This document shows positions 19,895 through 29,333 of a stretch of DNA of 29,333 nt, in pieces. How positions within the stretch are numbered: position 1 is the stretch's first letter; the number at the start of each line of letters is the position of its first letter. The notes below the pieces were generated by a model. The model searched no databases. It was given only the letters and a program-made list of their open reading frames with translations, and was not told where the DNA came from. This DNA is from Blastomyces gilchristii SLH14081. Lineage: Eukaryota; Ascomycota; Eurotiomycetes; Onygenales; Ajellomycetaceae. Made by a program: the position numbers and the translations under genes. Where the stretch lies: assembly GCF_000003855.2 (NCBI RefSeq), contig NW_003101677.1, positions 3,039,625 to 3,068,957 of the forward strand. The letters are read 5' to 3'.

Positions 19895-21480
19895 ATGTCT
19901 AAAAACTGGTAAGAAGCACAGACTTCTTCGGAGTGTGATAATTCTGTCTACAAAGCAATTTATAGTTATTATATCAGAGTAGTTCTAAAAATGCCTAAGA
20001 ATGAAAGTGTATAAAAATGCAGTGAGTGAAAGAGTATCTGATTGATACTGCTCTGCTTGTTGAGAAAAAACTTCATACATAGCTAAATGTTATGTATGTG
20101 AATATGATGAGATGTGAGAAAGAAAATAAGAGTAGTGAATTAGATTCAAAGAAGTCTGCTCTTTACTCAGAAGAATAAAAGAGAAATAATTATTATCAGA
20201 ATTATACGACATTAACAGAAATTATAGAATGATAGATACTATATAATTAATGAAAATCTTTCAAAATAAACATCTTCTTTACTTAATATAAATAACACTC
20301 TTCTCTGCTATCTGAACTGAAAGATATGCAGAATCTATTAGAGAGTTTACTTAAAGCAGTAAGAAAAGTAGCTAAGAGTATCAAATCAGAAGCGAAGCTC
20401 TGTATATATACAAGAATTCTGAATAAAATTAAAGTCTTATGTACATAGTAACAGATCAAGATAAAAGCTAAGTATTAATTTATATTCACTGTAAATTAAG
20501 TATTCACTATAAAGAGCTTCACTAACACAATTATCATTATTAATAAGAATAGAAAAAATCAGGTTATAGATCTGCAGTAAGAGATTAAATATTTATACAG
20601 ATAGATAATTATACTAAATCTAAAGATTCTATTATAATTATTTATAATCTCTTCAGAAGTGCATATATTATCTGAGACTGCTGTATACAATGAGAATCTA
20701 AGTATAAGATATATTAAGTCAGATAATTTGTCAGAGCTATTAAGCTTCAATGATAATTAAAAAAATAATACTGCACTCAGCTGACTAAGTCAAATGTGAT
20801 TATATTATTAAATTAAGTCTAAACTCACAGATAGATAGTTAATGAAATTTTAACAAGTCTTAAGATCTGCTGCATATCTATGTGAAAAAGTGAAGTTATT
20901 ATAAATAATAGATGAAAAGATGAATCTTACAGACTCAGAGTAATATTCATTCTCATGAATATGAAATGAGTTTTTCAAATGAATCTTGTACAACCTTGAG
21001 AAAGTGAATATATAAGATAAGTATTATAAACACTTTACTGTGTGTAAATAAGTGAGTAATTTTATATCATACTTCACACACTTCAGCTTATACTATCTCA
21101 TATTAAATAAGAAGCTTTTAACATCTTTCTATTTACAGATCTTTATTCATGATCTTATATCTGAGCTGAGAGTGAAATGAAAATACTTAAGCTTATAATT
21201 AGATACAGTGAAAGAAGTATATAATATTCTTATTATATAGAAACAACTAAGTCAGCTGCAATAGAAAATACTGTAATTGAGTATATTTTAACAGAGAATG
21301 AGTAATTAGACTTCTATAACACAAGTCACACACTCAGATATAATAAATCTAGACTTGAATATCATTGCTAAAGTATTAAATCTCTCTAAAAAGAGATTCT
21401 CTGAGTGAAAGACTTAGTATTATAAGTATTAAGCTTGCTACAACTGTGAATATTAAAATCATAATACAAAAGATTACACA
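19895..21480 (+). pseudogene. gag: Element D gag pseudogene
   Basis: ATG at 19895 (MSKNW) opens a strongly decayed frame. Near 20030-20110 a Cys-rich segment (YCSAC ... KCYVCEYDEM) resembles the paired-Cys N-terminus of some fungal Gypsy Gags. Capsid-like sequence is readable at 20950-21250 (YYKHFTVCK, SNFISYFTHFSLYYL, ISELRVK). The nucleocapsid knuckle at about 21432-21475 reads CYNCEY(stop)NHNTKDYTQ: the first two Cys and the His are kept, the last Cys is now Tyr. This is the only copy of this family's gag with its 5' end in the window. Confidence 0.7.
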
Positions 21481-21739
21481 CAGTATACACAGTTAAAAGA
21501 AGTAAGAGAGTTAAAAAACTAGCAGAATCAGTGAGCTTAAAGACACTTGCTAATATTCTATAAAAAGTCTTCAAAGTGAAAGAGATACTCATATTAGATA
21601 TTTCTCTGAATTCTGTAAATATCAAGAGAAAGCAGGCTTCTGAATGAGATGTAGATGAGAATGAAGAAGTGAATACTAATCTCAATATCTTAAAGTCTGA
21701 AATGTTAATATATAGAGATCACTTAAATAAGAATCAAGA

Positions 21740-21910
21740 GATGACTGTAAAAGTGTTAGCTAACACAGAAGCTTCTATATAATATATTAATAATTATATA
21801 ATTTAAAGACTGAAAGAGATTCACTGAGTGAAGAATTCTTAATATATAAGATTATCTGATAATTAATATTTAGTTTCATCTGTAAGAGTAAGTATTCTAT
21901 GCACTTTGAA
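21740..21910 (+). pseudogene. pol: Element D aspartic protease region
   Basis: KVLANTEAS near 21752-21777 aligns with KVLADTEAF of element C and the family site DTGA. The catalytic Asp is Asn and the Gly is Glu here, both G to A changes. The surrounding strands are collinear with C. Confidence 0.65.
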
Positions 21911-22429
21911 GAATAATCATGCTATATTTGAGTGTGAGAGTTGCAGAATGTGAAATACAATCTTATTCTCAGACTCAATTGATTTCAAAGATTCAATCAG
22001 CAGATTCAATGATGTACATATTATATGAGATTAACTAACAGAAAGAAAATGATTCATACAATTCTACCAATTAATATAAGAAGAACATTTCACATCTCTG
22101 ATATAGAAGAGTTAAATCTGCTTATACATTAATAAGTAAAGAGAATGATTCACAAGATATCATCTGAAAGCATCTTGTATGTCATATAAGACTCAGAAGA
22201 AGAGGAAATCAAGATAAAGAATATACAGAATAACAAGTGTATGAAGAAACTTCTGAAGAAGTATAAGAAGATCTTTCAAATAAATCTTGCACTGAAATTG
22301 CTGCTAAAATGAGAATTCATATATAAGATTAACATGAAGAACACAAAATCAGTCAATCAGAATGTGTATTCTCTGTTACAAATATATCTTAAAGAATAGA
22401 AGTATCAGATCACAGACCTTCTGAAACAT

Positions 22430-23520
22430 GATCTTATATAACTCTTATCAAGTGTGTAGAATTTCTCAGTTCTATGTATGACAAAGACAGAAGAGAAATG
22501 ACAGATGTGTATCAATTATTAAGCACTTAATACACTAATGATTAAGAATAGATACTTACTGTCACAGATTTAACAATAGTTGAATACAGTCAGAAATATC
22601 TAATATCTATTAAAGATCAATCTTCTCTCAGAATATTAGCAGATTCATGTAGATAAACTTCTAATAATGTGAATCATATTTAATATACAATGAGAGAAGT
22701 TCAAATTTCTGACAATGTTATTCAGTCTGATAAATATGCTCATTATCTTTTAAATAATAATGAATACAATTCTTTATAAACACAATGAAATCTCATATCT
22801 TGTATATCTGAATAACATCTTAGTCTTTTCAAACCTATATAATGAATATCTGAAGTATCTTGATAAAGTACTTATAACTCTGACAGAGTATAAGCTCTAT
22901 ATTAAATCAATCAAGTGTGTGTTTAAAATGAAAGAGTTGAAGTTCATAGAACATGTAGTAGATAATAGCTGTATACATCTCATTCTGAAGAAATTGAATG
23001 TTATAGTGAATTGACTGTAGCTGAGAAATATACACTATATACAACAGTTTCTTTAGTTAGTCTTATATTACTGAAGATTCATCAAAGATTTCATATAAAT
23101 AGCTGCATCACTCTCAGATCTCTTAAGAGAAATGAATACAAATCTGTAAAAGAAGAAGGTTTATTCAATTATCTTAAATATCACATGCAAAGAGATCTTT
23201 CTCATACTGAGAAAATGTATGATAACATTCTCAGTGCTTATTTAATCAGATTATGATAAATCTTTCTACATTGAGATAGATACATCTTAATGAGCTATCA
23301 GAGATACTCTTCTGCAGATGAGTAAGAACAGCAAGCTGCACTCTGTAATATATAATGATAGAAAACTATCAGATGCTGAGCTTAATTGCTCAGTGTATAA
23401 AAAGAAATTGCTAGTGATCAAGCATGCACTGATATTATAAAATAGATATATTAACAACAGATATACAAAAACAGTGATTATGAATTATAAAAGTCTTATC
23501 TATTTATAATCAATGATAAA
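22430..23520 (+). pseudogene. pol: Element D reverse transcriptase and RNase H
   Basis: Same blocks as in C: KTEEK, the fingers and palm motifs, then YLNNILVFSN with both catalytic Asp lost (22805-22816), inside an 84-codon open stretch (22760-23014) with LTEYKLYIKSIKCVFK and ELKFIEHVV. RNase H blocks follow from about 23240 (LHSVIYNDRKLSDAELNCSVYKKKLLVIKHAL). Differences from C are almost all CpA/TpA or TpG/TpA, so this pair gives a clear view of the mutation process. Confidence 0.9.
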
Positions 23521-23689
23521 ATCTTTCAAATATTTAGTATATTCAATCTCAAAGTTTTAAGTGTATAATCTTCATATCAAATACTGAAAGAAATCAGATA
23601 CTGTGATGTCTAATACAATCAGTCACAGATCTGATTTCATGAGAGAGAGTTCTATGAATCAGATATAAGAGAAGTTTGTACTAAACACA

Positions 23690-24900
23690 CTACGAGAATG
23701 TAAGAAATCAGAATAAGTGAATGTCATAATCTTCTGCTTGAAGAATGATAAAGTGTCTGAATTATCAGGTTGTGAAAGAATCTAAGAAAGAATTAGAACA
23801 TAAGAAAGTATAACATGAGATGAAAAGTATCATACAGTTATTTGAGTAATGAGAGATGAATCTCATAGACATATTACTGCAAATGTCAAATGAAAATCAT
23901 TGAATAATCACTGCTATTAACTATACTACTGACTGATCACTTGCAAAAGCAGTTTCAAAGACAACTGAGAAGATAATAATGAAGTTCTTATATAATAAGA
24001 TCTACATTAACGATGAAATACTGCATGAAATTCTGACTAATAATGATGCAAATCTCATAGCAGAAGCAGTGAGACATTTCATGAAATAGTTACAGATAAG
24101 ACATCATAGAACAATATTATATTACTCACAGATAAACAGAAAGATAAAACACTTAAGTAAAATTCTGAGCAATATACTGATGAAATATCTAGTAAATAAG
24201 TTCACAAGATTATGAGATGAATATCTCAGACAGATGCTATTAATCATGCGAATTCAGCAGTATTCAGTCTTCAAGCATTTATTATTCTATCTGTTGTATG
24301 AATTGCATCTGCGCATTTTAGAGAATACTGCAGAAAAAGTGAGAGAGAGAGTAACAGTTACAGAAGCAGCAGTTACAGACACAGCAGTCACAGACACAGA
24401 ATTAAGATTAAAAGATATCAGTCATTCACATGTAAAAGCTAATAAGTTACTTCTGAATTAAGTAATTCAATTAAAAAGAATATGAGACTTAGTAGTTAAG
24501 AAATTGAGTCTCAAGATAAGAATATAAGTTCTTATATACAATGAGAGTTGTGAGAAGTTTTAATTCAGATGATTTAAGCTCTATAAAATACTTCAATCAT
24601 ATTCTCTGAGAATATACACATTGAAAGAATCAGAGAGATGAGTCTTATACAACTTACTAAATAATTCATATCTTATAGAGATGAAGATGCAAGACCTGAG
24701 CAGATTATAATTATTCACAGTATTATTATTAGTATTGAAAAAGAAGAAGCTTATAATTGAAGAGTCTCACAAAGTAAGAGAAATTATAGATACTTATCAA
24801 CCAGATAATCTCACTTATTCTGATCTTTTCATAATTATAAGAAAAGAATAAAAAGTAATGAAGAAATCAGATGAATATTATAATTTAATAAGTAATAAGA
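23690..24900 (+). pseudogene. pol: Element D integrase, zinc module deleted
   Basis: Core motifs AINYTTD (first Asp now Asn, 23919-23921), ILTNNDANL (second Asp now Asn, 24039-24041) and NRKIKHLSKIL (Glu now Lys) show all three catalytic residues lost. The linker repeat (TVTEAAVTDTAVTDTE, 24342-24402) and C-terminal module follow. Bases equivalent to C 12721-12983 are missing between 23757 and 23758, taking out the HHCC zinc-binding module. Confidence 0.85.
24351..24402 (+). repeat. 15-bp tandem repeat in element D integrase linker
   Basis: CAGTTACAGACACAG-type units in frame, encoding Ala-Val-Thr-Asp-Thr repeats. It is the counterpart of 13577-13632 in element C. Confidence 0.55.
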
Positions 24901-25176
24901 CTGTAGTCAGCTGTATGATATCACACTACACATAGTGAATACAATATAGTAAAGAGTAATATCAGAGCAGCAGACTTGTATATAAGTCAGATTGTAGAAG
25001 AAAAAGAGATTTAGAGTTGAATTCAACTGTTTACATCAGTTCAATCATAGAGATAACAGAGAATAAAGCATCTGAAATATTTATAAATATATAAGAATAA
25101 GTCATCTCAACCTCTGAGAACACTCAGAGATCAGGTAAGATTACTATCAATGAACTATTCACTGTAGTAATCTGAG

Positions 25177-25498
25177 TGTAGCGGGCTGCGCCCGATTAAT
25201 TATATAGACTATTCCGTTACACTTCACAGATTCCTACCGCTCCGATTCTCGATCGCCGATCCTCGGCTGAAAAACCCCTACCGCTCCGATTCTCGGTTGC
25301 CAATCCTCAGCTGAAAACCTACAGAATTTCTATTCTTTCACCCCGAAGCTTCACTGTGTATGCCACTGTATACACATATAAATATTCACTCTGATCACTG
25401 ATTCTCACACTTTCTCTTTCTTTTCTTCTCTAATGTTTTTCACTTTGTTATATAAGACTTATATATTATATCAATCTATTCAGTGTAGGCCTCTTACA
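25177..25498 (+). repeat. 5' LTR of element E
   Basis: 322 bp, TGTAGCGGGC...CTCTTACA, homologous to the 3' LTR of B (9996-10290). TATA box TATATAAG lies at 25449-25456. The first 170 bp are rich in CpG and CpC, in sharp contrast to the body of E. CGGGC-TGC-GCCCG at the start forms a perfect hairpin. A 44-bp unit beginning CCTACCGCTCCGATTCTCG is present twice (25233-25276 and 25277-25320); B has a single diverged equivalent. Confidence 0.85.
25233..25320 (+). repeat. 44-bp tandem duplication in the LTR of E
   Basis: Two adjacent units, each starting CCTACCGCTCCGATTCTCG and ending CTGAAAA-C. Unit 2 differs by transitions (CGATCGCC against CGGTTGCC, CTCGGC against CTCAGC). It lies in the U3 part of the LTR, where enhancer repeats are common. 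Confidence 0.7.
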
Positions 25499-25805
25499 CT
25501 TGAAAAATGTTCATCATCTTCTTATTAAAAATGATTATTTATTGAGAAGATATTTAAATGTGTAATAATGCATAAGAAATAGAGAAACAGTCTCAATCAG
25601 TTAAGTGAACACTGAGTTCTCAGATAGAAGCTTGCTTATCAGTTACTCTGACTCTGTAACAAGATCTTATAAAGAGAGTAAGATCTTACAAAGAGAATGT
25701 CAGTGAAAGATCTGAGAGTTCTGACACTACAGATGTATAAGATATTTATACAATTACACTTCTTCTGATTTCACAGATATCACACATTTAATAATTAATA
25801 TAATC
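25499..25805 (+). other. Leader of element E
   Basis: Non-coding DNA between LTR and gag ATG; the primer-binding site should be its first bases (CTTGAAAAATGTTC), but I cannot match it to a tRNA. ACTCTGTAACAAGATCTTA at about 25658 marks where B's remaining leader begins. The segment AGAGTAAGATCTTA(C/T)AAAGAGA is partly repeated here and single in B. Confidence 0.5.
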
Positions 25806-26790
25806 ATGTCTAACAATAGTATGAAAGAACTCTTGAACATGTGTATAGATACAGTGTCACAGTGACTCTGAGCAATGTTGAAATTACAACAACAATAAAT
25901 AGCTGATATGTATGCAACTCAACAACATTAATATGAAGAAATTCAATGATTATCTCAACAAGAAACCTCTGTACAGACAATTTCAATACTGACAGAATTG
26001 AATACAAAAGTGCTGAAAGAATACTTAGATGCTCTCACATATTTCAATGCTTCTAATCTCACTCTCTATTCATCATGAAGATTGGAAATGCTCGCGAAAC
26101 TAAGTATAGATGAGAATGCCATCAGTTTATTAATTAATCAAGATTGATATATCAACAGACAATTGAAGAATTACATGAGACAGAAGTTTCATTCATAAAT
26201 GAAGTATGTCAATCGGTGTTATGAACATCTGACAATATCATCAAATATCTTGATATTCTGTTTCAAGACACTGCTATGAATAGAAAGTATTAAATTAATT
26301 ACAGAGTGTCTGACAGAGAAACACTTCTCTTACAACATTTATCCCTGACTTTAACATTAAGATTCTAGAAGCAGGTGATCAGTCTTGATAGAATTAAATG
26401 AAGATTAGTATGCTTAAGAAGACATTAACTTTTGAACTCTTACAGATTCTTGTAAGTGTAGATAAAGACCTGACTTATGAAGACTTCTGCATACAACTTC
26501 AGACATTGAATAATGATCTTATCAAGCTCAAGAGTATACAGAACAGTGATAGAAGATATTACATCTCAGTCACTCACACATCTGTGCTGAAGAATAATAA
26601 TAATGATGCAGATGTCATGAACAGAGTAGACTTGAATATCTATATATAAGCAAGAGTCTCTACTGTCTGAACAGGTTTCTGAGTTTCTGGAATCACTTCT
26701 GAAGAAGTCACTGACTGATATTAATATGAAGTGTGCATCACCTGTAACAGATCAGAGCACATTGCTTTCAACTGCTGATTAATCTACATA
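25806..26790 (+). pseudogene. gag: Element E gag pseudogene with intact zinc knuckle
   Basis: ATG at 25806 (MSNNSMKELL) aligns with B. Capsid segments such as YLDALTYFNASNLTLYSS are readable, and 26398-26649 is open for 83 codons (LLQILVSVDKDLTYEDF, YYISVTHTSVLK). The nucleocapsid knuckle at 26734-26775 is CITCNRSEHIAFNC, an intact C-x2-C-x4-H-x4-C, followed by TGA. B has lost one Cys and the His at the same place. Frame changes and stops in the capsid part still prevent a full protein. Confidence 0.8.
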
Positions 26791-26994
26791 CCTTCTCACA
26801 TGAGAGAAAGATCAGTGTCTTCTCACTCAAAGAATGAATCAGTGCCTGTCTGCATCAGCCATATTATATTAGAGAAAGATTTGAAAGATAACTATGAGAA
26901 TACTCTGATGAAACAGGGAAAAGATTAGCTTCTATTCAAATTCGCAAGCAGAAGCTTGAAGAGATTGAATGATGATAATTTAAAGAGAAAATAA

Positions 26995-27400
26995 TAATAA
27001 ATGTGATTCTTGTATCTACTGTGATAGATAACATGTATAATATGAAAGCTATGATAGACAGTGATCTATGTTATTATATAATGATTAAATCTTCAGTTGT
27101 AAGATGTTATATCCTTCAGTGTATTCTCTTATTAAAACTCTGACTTCTTGTAGAATTTGATGATTCAAATGACATTCACATTTGTTACATGATAAAGCTA
27201 AACATAGATGTTAAAGAATATCAATGTGAAGATGCTTATATATACAAAGTTAATAATCTTGACTATGGTTTTATACTAGAACTTATCTGACTATCTAAAC
27301 AAGGCATCTTATTAAATACTCAAAATAGAAGCTTAATATTCTCTAATAATGATAGAATTCATGAAGATAATATTTATAAGACTATGAACCTTACACAGAT
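26995..27400 (+). pseudogene. pol: Element E aspartic protease region
   Basis: KAMIDSDLCYY near 27045-27075 aligns with the active site of B (VMIDSS) and the family DSG motif; the Asp is kept and the Gly mutated. NLDYGFILEL, GILLN and RSLIFSN are the later strands. Only a few stops interrupt this domain. Confidence 0.7.
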
Positions 27401-27769
27401 CTCTGTCAACACTTATAAAATGCTCTGAAAAAGAAGTTATTGATGAGACTGCTGACAGAGTCACTGATAGCAGAATTATATATCAATTTATTTCACTAGT
27501 CTGACTAATATTAAGAAAGCTCTAGAGAAGTTATTCTGTACTACAATAATAGATTCTCATATAAAACTCTCTTAATAATATCATGAATATCTAGATATCT
27601 TTCAATAAGATAATATTATGAAAATACTCTCTTTATAAGACTCAGAAGTGAATCACAGTATCAAGTTAGAAAAGAAGAATAATAAGAACTCTGAGTTATC
27701 ATAAGACTCTCTTTATAATATGTCTTGAGATGAACTTCTTCTTCTTCAGAAGACACTTAATAATCTGTT

Positions 27770-28960
27770 AAATAAGAGAGTTATATATATTAGTAACTCT
27801 TCTGCTGCAGCTTCTATTCTCTTTGTAAAGAAATTAGAGGAACAACTTCAATTCTGTGTAAACTATTAAGATTTAAACAGATTGATAAAGAAAGATTATT
27901 ATTTCTTATCTCTTATCAATGAAATTCTAGCATGTATCAGACAAGCTCAATGATTTACAAAGATAGATATTATTACTGTGTTTCATAAGATTTATATCAC
28001 TGAAAGAGATGAATAACTTATAGTATTCTGATCATATTATGATCTCTTTAAATAAGTAGTCACACTCTTTGAACTGACTAATGTCTTCAGTATATTTCAG
28101 AAGTATATCAACCGAGCTCTCTGAGATTTTCTTAATAAGTTTGTATATGTATATTTAGACGACATTCTCATCTTCATCAATAAATTCAGAAAGAAATATT
28201 AAGAACATGTACAGAGAGTATTATAATAATTATAAGAGACAGAACTATCAATAGATATTAACAAGTGAGATTTTAAAGTCAAGAGTATAAAATATCTAGG
28301 TTTTATCATAGAAGCTGATAAGAAAATTTGAATGAATTCTGAGAAGATCTTTACTCTTCTTAAATGAAAAGCTTCATATACTGTGAAAGATGTATAAAGC
28401 TTTATCAGATTTACTAACTTCTATCACTGATTTATATGAAACTTCTCAGATATTATAAGATGACTTACAGAACTTATTAAGAAGAAATCAGTATTTCAGT
28501 AATCAGTGAATACTGAAGCTGTATTCATATAGATGAAGAAGATATTCATTAATATCTCTCTACTAATAATATTGAATTCTGATTATAAGACAGTTATTGA
28601 AGCTTATTTCTCTGACTATATTATAGAAGAAGCTATATTATAATATAATAATAAAGATGTCTTATAATTATATGTCTTTATATCTAAGAAACTGAGTTCT
28701 GCTGAATGCAATTATATAATCTATATTAAGAAACTTTATATAATTGTACACTATGTAGAAGAATGAGACTCTGAACTCTAAAGTGTCTTTAAATTTGAGA
28801 TCATCACAGATTATAAAAATCTTAAGTATTTCATAATCATCTATAAGCTTACTAAATGTCAGATGTGATAATTTGAGCTATTAAGCTATTTTCATTTCTC
28901 TATACACTATTGCCTCAGCAGCTAGAACTTGATGACATATACTCTCTTATGATAAGAGTA
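27770..28960 (+). pseudogene. pol: Element E reverse transcriptase and RNase H
   Basis: SSAAASILFVKK, FCVNY, FTKIDIITVFHKI, TNVFSIFQKYIN and VYLDDILIFIN at 28149-28178 are readable. The YLDD catalytic site (28152-28163) is intact, the only one in the window. The connection (KYLGFIIEADKKI, RFTNFY) and RNase H (SDYIIEEAIL, SKKLSSAECNY, ITDYKNLKYF) follow. The first RT Asp (KID) is kept. In-frame TAA and TGA codons make it non-functional despite the good motifs. Confidence 0.9.
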
Positions 28961-29164
28961 AGATATGCCTTCTGATATAACAGACATCTGTTAAATTAAC
29001 TGAGAACACTGACTCTTAGATCTGAAGATATTAGTTGATCAAGATGAAATAACTTATAGAACTATATATACTTCTGTAATTAGAACCTTCTCTCTCTGAA
29101 CTATTATTAACACTGATACTGATATCTTAACTTCTTCTACACTGAATAAACTGTGATATATAAC
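28961..29164 (+). other. Element E between RNase H and integrase, cut by TIR element
   Basis: Collinear with B 8540-8715 but with a short insertion (CTCTCTGAACTATTATTAAC region) that B lacks. It ends TATATAAC (29157-29164), the probable left 8-bp target copy for the element that starts at 29165. Confidence 0.5.
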
Positions 29165-29333
29165 TAGACTGGCCGGCGGGACCATGAAATTCACATTTGA
29201 TCCCATTTGATCTGGGTCTTATACATTTCTTAGCGTGAGTCCCACCAGGACCAAGACTCAAAAAAATCTGAAATGAACCCATTCTGATAGAATGGTGTGA
29301 AAATTGACAGATTTAATTCAGAAGAGTGAATGA
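29165..29333 (+). mobile_element. TIR element related to the fold-back pair, 3' end off window
   Basis: It starts TAGACTGGCCGGCGGGACC and matches the head of the 506-bp elements over about 100 bp (shared ATGAAATTCACATTTG, TTATACATTTCTT, CCCxCCxGGAC, AAAAAAA). After about 29265 the sequence diverges, so it is a different subfamily or a longer, possibly autonomous, relative. It retains CpG (GGCCGGCGGG), which the 506-bp copies partly lost. Inserted in element E. Confidence 0.65.

Larger units (their letters stand above)
19719..25176 (+). mobile_element. Element D: second copy of family C, interrupted by E
   Basis: It starts with the LTR block, then gag (knuckle near 21430), protease, RT/RNase H, integrase and C-terminal module, collinear with C from 21326 (C 10291) to 25176 (C 14397). 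It stops where the LTR of E begins, preceded by CTGAG, the expected 5-bp target copy. The rest of D, including its 3' LTR, should lie right of the window. D has a 263-bp deletion relative to C in the integrase. Confidence 0.8.
25177..29164 (+). mobile_element. Element E: second copy of family B (chromovirus), 3' part displaced
   Basis: 5' LTR, leader, gag, protease, RT and RNase H are collinear with B from 25659 (B 5288) to about 29160 (B about 8715). It inserted in D after CTGAG (25172-25176). At 29165 a TIR element begins; integrase, chromodomain and 3' LTR of E should follow beyond it, off the window. Of the five Gypsy copies it keeps the most catalytic residues, but stops are still frequent. 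Confidence 0.8.

Noticed and set aside
19895..21330. Fungal zinc-cluster transcription factor from the Cys pairs near 20030-20110
   Set aside because: It lies between an LTR and a capsid/knuckle region in the same orientation; it is the N-terminal part of D's gag.

Overview
The window looks like a gene-poor, AT-rich heterochromatic block from a filamentous ascomycete (Pezizomycotina-type fungus). Almost all of it is retrotransposon DNA that seems to have been destroyed by repeat-induced point mutation (RIP). Pol and Gag motifs are recognisable in five Ty3/Gypsy copies, but each is riddled with TAA/TAG/TGA codons and frameshifts. Where two copies of a family can be compared, nearly all differences are C/T or G/A transitions, largely CpA/TpA or TpG/TpA. 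CpG and CpC/GpG are almost absent outside a few short islands. I see no intact protein-coding gene, rRNA, tRNA or CRISPR array.

Layout. (A) 1-5286, minus strand: a Ty3/Gypsy chromovirus with LTR, gag, RT, integrase and chromodomain; its 3' end lies off the left edge. (B) 5287-10290, plus: a second chromovirus family with gag, PR, RT/RNase H, integrase, chromodomain and 3' LTR; its 5' LTR is absent because A appears to sit in its leader. (C) 10291-17195, plus: a third Gypsy family, joined at its left to B's 3' LTR in mid-gag, with a 2.6-kb post-pol region that carries a tRNA-derived SINE (16383-16753, perfect 14-bp target duplication) and ends in an LTR. 17196-19718: a spacer with two head-to-head 506-bp TIR elements (17658-18163 and 18178-18683, 8-bp target duplications) forming a 1-kb fold-back, then a GC-rich relic (about 18692-18980) that may be the 3' end of a host gene. 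(D) 19719-25176, plus: a second copy of family C, starting with its 5' LTR. (E) 25177-29164, plus: a second copy of family B, inserted in D. A relative of the fold-back elements starts at 29165 inside E and runs off the right edge.

The nesting inferred is A inside B inside C on the left, and TIR element inside E inside D on the right. The pairs B/E and C/D let mutation contexts be read directly. E keeps the best motifs (an intact CCHC knuckle and a YLDD reverse-transcriptase site). C and D have lost catalytic residues of protease, RT and integrase. The short SINE, the relic and parts of some LTRs kept CpG sites and are the least mutated DNA here.
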